Origin: Pseudomonadota bacterium
Lineage (GTDB): Bacteria; Myxococcota_A; UBA796; UBA9615
DNA: 46,816 nt
NCBI GenBank assembly: GCA_024229515.1
Contig: JAAESI010000107.1
Coordinates: 1-46,816, forward strand
Direction of reading: 5' to 3'
The notes under the pieces are model-generated. The model was not told the DNA's origin and searched no databases. It saw only the letters and a list, made by a program, of their open reading frames with translations. Positions 41,621 through 46,816 of the stretch are shown in pieces. The translations under genes and the position numbers were made by a program. How positions within the stretch are numbered: position 1 is the first letter of the stretch; every line of letters starts with the position of its first letter.

Positions 41621-42234
41621 GGCGCGGGAAGGGTAGCGGCGAACGCGTCCACCGTCGCGTCCATGACCGCCTCCATCGTCGGGGCGGTGCCGAGCTCGCG
41701 CTCCAGGGACGTCACCCCGGCATCCGCGATGCCGCACGGCACGATGAGATCGAAGAAGCTCAGGTCCGTGGTCACGTTCAGGGCGAAGCCGTGCAGCGTC
41801 ACCCACCGCCGCGCCTTGACCCCGATGGCGGCGAGCTTGCGGTTGTCGATCCACGTACCGGTCCGGCCCTTGACCCGGTCGGTCTCCACGCCGAAGGCGC
41901 GTCCCACGCGGATGCAGACCTCCTCCAACCGCCGCAGGTACTTGTGCAGGTCGCGATCGACCAGCTCGATGATCGGGTAGCCGACGAGCTGACCCGGGCC
42001 GTGGAAGGTGATGTTCCCGCCCCGGTCGGTCTCGTGCACGGCGACTCCGCGGGCGGCGAAGTCGCCGATCAGGTTCTCCGAGCCGCGCCCGGTGAACGAG
42101 TAGGTGATGGTTGGCGGGTGCTCCAAGAGGAGAAGCTGATCCGGGATCGCACCGTCGATGCGTTCCTGGACCAGCTTCTTCTGGAGTTCGAAGGCCTCGT
42201 CGTAGTCGACGACGCCCAGCCGCTGTACCTGCAC
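41617..42234 (-). CDS. lipB: Octanoyltransferase
   Basis: A 205-residue enzyme. It has the family motif RGGNITFHGPGQLVGYP, the substrate segment GTWIDNRKLAAIGVKARRWV and the catalytic pair in NVTTDLSFFDLIVPCGI (Cys) with the Lys in KLAAIGVK. It moves octanoate from acyl-carrier protein to the lipoyl domain of E2, the first step of lipoate synthesis. LipA is not in the window. It lies 4 bases after the sigma-factor stop and overlaps the E2 start, so lipoylation and its target are made together. Confidence 0.95.
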   Translation of the reverse strand: MQVQRLGVVDYDEAFELQKKLVQERIDGAIPDQLLLLEHPPTITYSFTGRGSENLIGDFAARGVAVHETDRGGNITFHGPGQLVGYPIIELVDRDLHKYLRRLEEVCIRVGRAFGVETDRVKGRTGTWIDNRKLAAIGVKARRWVTLHGFALNVTTDLSFFDLIVPCGIADAGVTSLERELGTAPTMEAVMDATVDAFAATLPAP

Positions 42235-42238
42235 GGCG

Positions 42239-43093
42239 TCAGGCTACTTGCTTGAGGCCCCCCGCGCGGAGGTGGTCCCGCATCCGGCGCATCGCTCGGG
42301 ATTCGAGCTGGCGGACGCGCTCCCGGCTGATGCCGAGCTCCTCGCCCACCTCCTGCAGCGTCTCCTTGGTGTCGGACAGGTGCCGACGCCGGATGATGAG
42401 CTGCTCCCGATCGGGCAGCGACGCGATGGCTTCGCGCAGCTTCTCCTTGTGGAGGGCGTCCAGCTCCGAGATCTGGAGGGTCTCCTCCGGGTCGGCCGAG
42501 TCACCGGGGATGAAGTTCTTCTTGGGGGCCGCGTCGGGGTCGCCGTTGACGGGCGCATCCAGGCTGACGTCGTAGCCGCCCAGGCGTCCCATCATGCTCT
42601 CGACCGTCTTGCGGTCCACGCCGATGAGCTCCACCAGCCGCTCCATGCGCTTCTCGCCGGTCAGACCCTCGCGGTCCGCCTCGCGGCGGGCGCGGCCCAG
42701 CCGGCTGTAGACGGTGCGCTGCCGCTGGGTGGTGCCCAGGCGGACCAGCGAACGGGTTCGCAGGAGGTAGTCACGGATGTAGGCGCGAATCCACCACGCG
42801 GCGTAGCTGAGGAAGCGGGTGCCGCGGTCCGGGTCGTAGCGGTCGATGGCGCGAAGCAGGCCCATCGTCCCTTCCTGGACGAGGTCGGAAAACGCGACGT
42901 GCTGATTGGCAAATTCGCTGGCGATTTTGATCACGGCCCGCATGTTGGAAAGCACCAACTTGTCGGCTGCGGCCTTGTCCTGGTGGTCGAGCCACCGGCG
43001 GGACAGCTCGATCTCGGCCTCGGCGGTGAGCACCGGATGAGCCTGAACGTGGCTGTAGTAGAGCTTCAGGGCGTCGTCTCGATCTCGTCTCAT
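42239..43093 (-). CDS. Alternative sigma-70 family factor, RpoH-like
   Basis: A 284-residue protein. Region 2 has LVLSNMRAVIKIASEFANQ, FSDLVQEGTMGLLRAIDRYD, GTRFLSYAAWWIRAYIRDYL and the -10-binding LLRTRSLVRLGTT. The stretch TTQRQRTVYSRLGRARREAD resembles the RpoH box. Region 4 has LREAIASLPDREQLIIRRR and the -35-binding helix LQEVGEELGISRERVRQLES. There is no region 1.1, as in heat-shock sigma factors. The ATG is preceded by AAGGGA at good spacing. It is the first gene of the lipB-E2 operon, so it may control or be made with lipoate and central metabolism. RpoH rather than another group-3 factor is likely but not certain. Confidence 0.88.
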   Translation of the reverse strand: MRRDRDDALKLYYSHVQAHPVLTAEAEIELSRRWLDHQDKAAADKLVLSNMRAVIKIASEFANQHVAFSDLVQEGTMGLLRAIDRYDPDRGTRFLSYAAWWIRAYIRDYLLRTRSLVRLGTTQRQRTVYSRLGRARREADREGLTGEKRMERLVELIGVDRKTVESMMGRLGGYDVSLDAPVNGDPDAAPKKNFIPGDSADPEETLQISELDALHKEKLREAIASLPDREQLIIRRRHLSDTKETLQEVGEELGISRERVRQLESRAMRRMRDHLRAGGLKQVA

Positions 43094-43130
43094 GGCTGAC
43101 TCCCTTGGTCGTCAGTAGAAGGGACACCTC

Positions 43131-43186
43131 TGATACGGATTACGTTCCTTCTTGTTTCAACGTTGCACCGACCGATTGAGTGTCAA
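43131..43186 (-). promoter_or_regulatory. Putative promoter region of the sigma-factor operon
   Basis: On the minus strand a TTGACA lies at 43181-43186 and a TTGAAA at 43155-43160. A GTATCA (43131-43136) lies 18 bases downstream of the second, giving a rough -35/-10 pair. The mRNA leader would be short. No clear heat-shock CTTGAAA with a CCCCAT box is seen, so self-control by the RpoH-like factor is not supported. Confidence 0.3.
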
Positions 43187-43202
43187 GGGCAGCGAGGCAT
43201 TC

Positions 43203-44375
43203 ATGTCCTTGGTACGTTCGTCGGCCATGATCGGTTTCGAACTATCTGAAGATCAGAAAGCGTTCCAAGATCTGGCGCGAGATTTCGCCCGGAACGAGAT
43301 CGCTCCTGCTGCTGAACACCACGATCGAACGGGCGAGTTTCCCCGCGCGATCCTCGAGAAGGCGTGGGAGTCGGGCCTGATGAACACCCACGTGCCCGAA
43401 GACTGCGGGGGCCTCGGCCTCGGCTGCCTCGACGGCACGATCATCGCCGAGCAGATGGCCTGGGGCTGCACCGGCATCGGCACGGCGATGGAGGCGAACA
43501 CCCTCGCCGAGGTCCCGGTCGTCATCGCCGGCACCGACGAGCAGCGGAAGAAGTACCTCGGTCGCATGATGGACGCGCCGCTGTACGCCGCCTACGCGGT
43601 GACCGAGCCGGGCGCCGGCTCCGACGTCGCCGCCGCCAAGACTGTCGCCGTCCGCAAGGGTGACACCTGGGTCATCAACGGCAACAAGATGTGGATCACC
43701 AACGGCGGCGTCGCCAACTGGTTCTTTCTGCTGGCCAAGAGCGACCCCGACCAGGGCGCGGGCAAGGCCTTCACCGCCTTCATCGTCGACGCGGATTCCC
43801 CCGGAATCACCATCGGCAAGAAGGAATGGAACATGGGTCAGCGCGCCTCCGACACGCGCGGGATCACGTTCGAGGACGTCGAGGTCCCGGACGCCAACCG
43901 GCTCGGCGACGAGGGGTTCGGCTTCAAGATCGCGATGAAGGCGTTCGACAAGACGCGGCCCCTGGTGGCGTCCGCGGCGGTCGGACTGGCCCAGCGCTGC
44001 ATGGACGAGGCGTCCAAGTACGCGATGGAGCGCAAGACGATGGGCAAGCCCATCGCGTTCCACCAGGCGATCAACTTCATGATCGCGGACATGGCCATCG
44101 GCATCGAGGCGGGGCGCTTGCTGGTGCAGAAGGCCGGCTTCGAGATCGACCAGGGCCGTCGCAACACCTACTACGCGTCGATGGCCAAAGCGTTCACCGC
44201 GGACCACGCAATGAAGTGCGCGTTGGATGCAGTCCAGGTCCACGGCGGCTACGGCTTCAGCCAGGAGTATCCGGTCGAGAAGCTGATGCGCGACGCCAAG
44301 GTGTTCCAGATCTACGAGGGCACCTCCCAGATCCAACGCCTCATCATTGGCAAGGAGCTATTCGTCCGGCGCTGA
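43203..44375 (+). CDS. Acyl-CoA dehydrogenase, medium/short-chain type
   Basis: About 390 residues. The ATG at 43203 is chosen because GAGG lies 5 bases before it; the ATG at 43227 would remove 8 residues without touching the fold. FAD-binding [18 protein letters not shown] and [40 protein letters not shown] and [19 protein letters not shown] are all typical. The catalytic Glu is in [16 protein letters not shown]. It removes two hydrogens from acyl-CoA in fatty-acid or branched-chain breakdown, passing electrons to ETF, which is not present here. Divergent from the sigma operon. Confidence 0.95.
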   Translation: MSLVRSSAMIGFELSEDQKAFQDLARDFARNEIAPAAEHHDRTGEFPRAILEKAWESGLMNTHVPEDCGGLGLGCLDGTIIAEQMAWGCTGIGTAMEANTLAEVPVVIAGTDEQRKKYLGRMMDAPLYAAYAVTEPGAGSDVAAAKTVAVRKGDTWVINGNKMWITNGGVANWFFLLAKSDPDQGAGKAFTAFIVDADSPGITIGKKEWNMGQRASDTRGITFEDVEVPDANRLGDEGFGFKIAMKAFDKTRPLVASAAVGLAQRCMDEASKYAMERKTMGKPIAFHQAINFMIADMAIGIEAGRLLVQKAGFEIDQGRRNTYYASMAKAFTADHAMKCALDAVQVHGGYGFSQEYPVEKLMRDAKVFQIYEGTSQIQRLIIGKELFVRR

Positions 44376-44392
44376 GGCTTCGGGTAGCGTGT

Positions 44393-44411
44393 CCTCCCTT
44401 TTTCGGGGAGG
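44393..44411 (+). promoter_or_regulatory. Hairpin that covers a ribosome-binding site
   Basis: CCTCCC (44393-44398) can pair with GGGAGG (44406-44411) around a 7-base loop. The right arm is the Shine-Dalgarno sequence of the kinase remnant whose ATG is at 44417. A T run lies in the loop. It may be a terminator of the acyl-CoA dehydrogenase gene, a translational lock on the next gene, or both. Confidence 0.4.
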
Positions 44412-44416
44412 GACGC

Positions 44417-46660
44417 ATGCAAGACCTTCGACTGACCGACGTGCTCGTGGACGGTGGCGACACCCGTCTGCACCGTGGAACCAACAACGGCGAGCCTGTG
44501 CTCGTACGCCGCGTCCGGCCCGGACCCGGGTTCCGGCGCGGATCCACCGCCATCCGCCACGACGCCGATCTGCTCGGCGCGATGGGCGTCTAGGTCGAGC
44601 TCACCGAGACCGACGAAGGGCCCGTGCTGGTCTTCCCGGATCCCGGCTTCGGGCTCCTCGAAGCGCTCCCCCGCCGCGATCTCCTCACCCAGCTGAAGAC
44701 CGCCCGCGCCACTGCCGCGGCCCTGGGCGCCGTCCACGACGCCCACATCGTCCACGGGCACCCGAACCCCCAGACGATCCTCGTGCACCGCGAGACCGGC
44801 GAGGTCACGCTAATCGGCTTCGACCACGGCACCCGCCTGGACGAGTCCCACCCGGAGTCCGTGTCCCCCGACGCGCTGGCGGGCCGACTGGCGTTCCTGT
44901 CCCCCGAACAGACCGGGCGGATGAACCGCGGAGTCGGCTACCGGTCCGACTTCTATGCCTTTGGCGTGACCCTGTTCGAGCTGCTGACGGGCGAGCTCCC
45001 GCTGCGCGCCCGCGACGCCGCCGGATGGGTCCACGCCCACATCGCCCGGCGCCCCCACGCCGCTTCGCAGGTCGAGCCGTCCGTGCCCGACGCGGTCTCC
45101 GCCATCGTCGCGCGTCTGCTCGAAAAGAACGCCGAGGACCGCTACCAGAGCGCCCGCGGCTTGCTCGCCGACCTCGACACCTGCATCAGCCAGCTTGAGA
45201 CCACCGGCGTCATCGACGACTTCGATCTCGGCAGCGAGGACGTCTCGGACCGCTTCCTGCTCCCCTCGAAGCTGTACGGCCGCGATCCCGAGGTGGAGCG
45301 TCTGCTCACCCTCGTGGACGACATCCACCCCGACGGTCCGAAGGTCGGCCTCGTCTCGGGCTGGTCCGGAATCGGCAAGTCCGCGCTGGTCGGCGAGGTC
45401 CATCGACCGCTCAGCGAGCGCCATGGCTACTTCGTCGTGGGCAAGAGCGAGCCGCACACCAGGCACGTCCCCTACTTCTCCCTCCTGCAGGCGCTGGCCG
45501 ATCTCTGCAACCAGCTGCTGACCGAACCCGAAGAGCAGATCGCGACCTGACGGGAGCGTGCGGCGGCGGCCATCGCCCCCAGCGGCAAGGTGCTGGTGGA
45601 CGTGCTCCCCGAGCTCGGCCTGCTGCTGGGCGAGCAGCCCGACGTGCCCGCCCTCGGCACGCTGGAGGAGAAGAACCGGTTCGAGTTGGTCTTCTCCCGG
45701 TTCCTCCAGGCCGCCCCCAGCGACGAGCGGCCGATGCTCCTGTTCCTGGACGACCTGCAGTGGATCGACAACGCCAGCCTGGAGCTGCTGTCGGCGTGGC
45801 TGCCGGCCCCGGGGACCGGGAACGTGCTGTTGCTGGGCGCGTACCGGAGCAACGAGGTCGATGCTGACCACCCGTTGAACGCGATGCTCGCGAGCCTCAC
45901 CGAGCGGGGCGTACCACAGACCTCGCTGGAGCTGGGCCCCCTGGCCAGCACCGCGGTCCACTCCTTGATTCAGGACACCGTCGGGAGCGGGTCGGCGAAG
46001 CTCGACTCCCTCTTGAGTCTGGTGATGGACAAGACCGGGGCCAACCCGTTCTTCGTGCGCTCCTTCCTCAGCGAGATGCATGAGGACGGCCTGCTGACCT
46101 TCGACCCGGACGGGGGCGCGTGGACGTGGGACTCGCGGTCGATCGCGGCCAAGGACTACACCGACAACGTGATCGATCACGTGGTGGGGCGGATCGGCCG
46201 GATGAGCGAAGCGGTCCAGGAGGCGCTGTCGATCGGGGCCGCCCTGGGCGCGCGGTTCGGCATCGAAGCCGCCGCCAAGGCCCTCGGCCGCCCTGACGAC
46301 GAGGTCGCCCACGACCTGTGGCCCGCTGCCGAATCCGGCTTCCTGGACCCCCTGAGCGACGCGCTCGGAGTCTCGGACCTGCTGGACGCGAGCATGACTT
46401 CGCGGGCCGCGGCGAGCTTCCGCTTCGTCCACGACCGCGTGCAGGAGGCGGCGTACTCGCGGCTTCCGGCCGACCGTCGGGCTGAGCTGCACCTGAGCCT
46501 CGGCCGGCTGCTGCTGGCGGAGACGCCCGAGCATCGGCTCGAGGACGAGCTCTTCTCCATCGTCGGCCACTTCGAGCGCGCCGGCGAGCTGGTCTCCGAT
46601 CCCGAGGAGCAGATGGTGCTGGCGGGGCTGCTGATGCGAGCGGCCCGGCGGGCGCAGCTG
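44417..46660 (+). pseudogene. Decayed paralogue of the giant kinase/ATPase protein (two in-frame stops)
   Basis: One frame from the ATG at 44417 matches the start of the 2012-residue protein: N-terminal kinase region, then ATPase with Walker A GWSGIGKSALVG and Walker B LLFLDDLQWID. It is interrupted by TAG at 44591-44593 and by TGA at 45548-45550. The second stands where the intact paralogue has Trp (AEWRSAVED versus AT-stop-RERAAA), so TGG to TGA is likely. The kinase core is also degenerate: HGHPNPQT replaces HLDVKPSN (no catalytic Asp or Asn), LIGFDHG replaces LIDLSLV, and the Lys position is Arg. After about 46660 the match in this direction ends at an inversion. Restarts at 44624 and 45590 would give fragments only. 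Confidence 0.85.
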
Positions 46661-46816
46661 ATGTCGCTCGCCTCGTCGGTCAGGCCCTGATCCAACACGT
46701 GGCTGACGCCGGCGAACATCAGCGGCAGGTAGAACGGCGACTCCGACATCGCCGCGGGGGGCAGCGAGGACGCGAGCAGCCGCTGGAGCATCTGCTGCCC
46801 CGGGTCGGTGATCTCG
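46660..46816 (-). pseudogene. Inverted fragment of the same gene's TPR region
   Basis: The minus strand from the edge reads EITDPGQQMLQRLLASSLPP, then AAMSESPFYLPLMFAGVSHV and LDQGLTDEASDIS. It lines up with residues about 893-940 of the intact kinase paralogue (ISDPHAERVAAVLSAISPSA, then AHMTDGTEHWFVWVAFRGL). It lies in reverse orientation right after the plus-strand match ends at the paralogue's residue about 757. The junction is near the palindrome CAGCTG at 46657-46662. This fits an internal inversion whose other end lies outside the window, or a chimeric join at a contig end. Confidence 0.7.

Noticed and set aside
44591..45550. Stop codons of the decayed kinase as recoded residues (Sec or Pyl)
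   Set aside because: The TGA replaces a Trp of the paralogue, not a Cys, and all other genes here use TGA and TAG as normal stops. The inversion nearby also supports decay.
1..46816. tRNA, rRNA, CRISPR array, prophage
   Set aside because: No gaps are large enough, no cloverleaf or repeat-spacer pattern was seen, and no phage structural genes occur.

Overview
The window is a gene-dense, very GC-rich bacterial segment of 46.8 kb. Most neighbouring genes on a strand overlap by 4 bases (ATGA, GTGA or TTGA), and no gene-free stretch exceeds about 150 bases. Several traits suggest an uncultured member of Myxococcota or a related former deltaproteobacterial lineage: a secreted lamin-tail protein with Asp-rich DDDDSA linkers and a MYXO-CTERM-like tail, many lipoproteins, large Ser/Thr kinases fused to an AAA-type ATPase and a histidine kinase, and a kinase with a cyclic-nucleotide-binding domain. 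I see no tRNA, rRNA, CRISPR array or prophage. Both edges look disturbed: the left edge lies inside an IS5-like element and the right edge lies inside a broken, partly inverted gene.

Layout. 1-462: an IS5-like transposase fragment interrupts an ABC1/AarF kinase gene. 464-6168 (minus): an operon of a ComEA-like helix-hairpin-helix beta-barrel, a lamin-tail surface protein and a ComEC-like metallo-beta-lactamase protein, which runs into the broken ABC1 gene. 6215-8047: a lipoprotein gene, then a divergent tiny ORF and a membrane protein. 8049-12702 (minus): a large lipoprotein, an HtrA-type protease and a membrane-anchored E2-like acyltransferase that lacks its catalytic His. 12771-13880 (plus): an RlmL-like rRNA methyltransferase. 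13944-19481 (minus): a Cys-rich small protein, a pseudouridine synthase, an RsmB-like methyltransferase and a secreted double TldD/PmbA protein. 19549-27183 (plus): a secreted HEAT-repeat protein and a 2012-residue kinase/ATPase/histidine kinase/receiver protein. 27189-30330 (minus): a PlsB-like acyltransferase, a GpsA-like dehydrogenase and a small membrane protein.

30357-33413 (plus): an orphan adenine DNA methyltransferase, a membrane protein whose frame is shifted at a run of 11 C, and a CDF metal transporter. 33410-38202: a zinc-ribbon membrane protein, a small GspE-N-like protein and a four-gene minus-strand operon (two phasin-like paralogues, a cNMP-kinase and an unknown protein). 38186-38752: a lipoprotein. 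38697-43093 (minus): an RpoH-like sigma factor followed by lipB, a dihydrolipoamide acyltransferase, pyroglutamyl peptidase, a lipoprotein and an UlaG-like hydrolase. 43203-44375 (plus): an acyl-CoA dehydrogenase. 44417-46816: a decayed paralogue of the giant kinase with two in-frame stops and an inverted segment.

How the genes work together. lipB beside an E2 gene links lipoate attachment to its substrate. The PlsB-like and GpsA-like genes would cover formation and acylation of glycerol-3-phosphate, although the GpsA active site is altered. The RlmL-, RluA- and RsmB-like genes are ribosomal RNA modifiers. The least ordinary parts are the ComEA-like/lamin-tail/ComEC-like operon, the fused secreted TldD pair, the acyltransferase without its His, and the poly-C frameshift.
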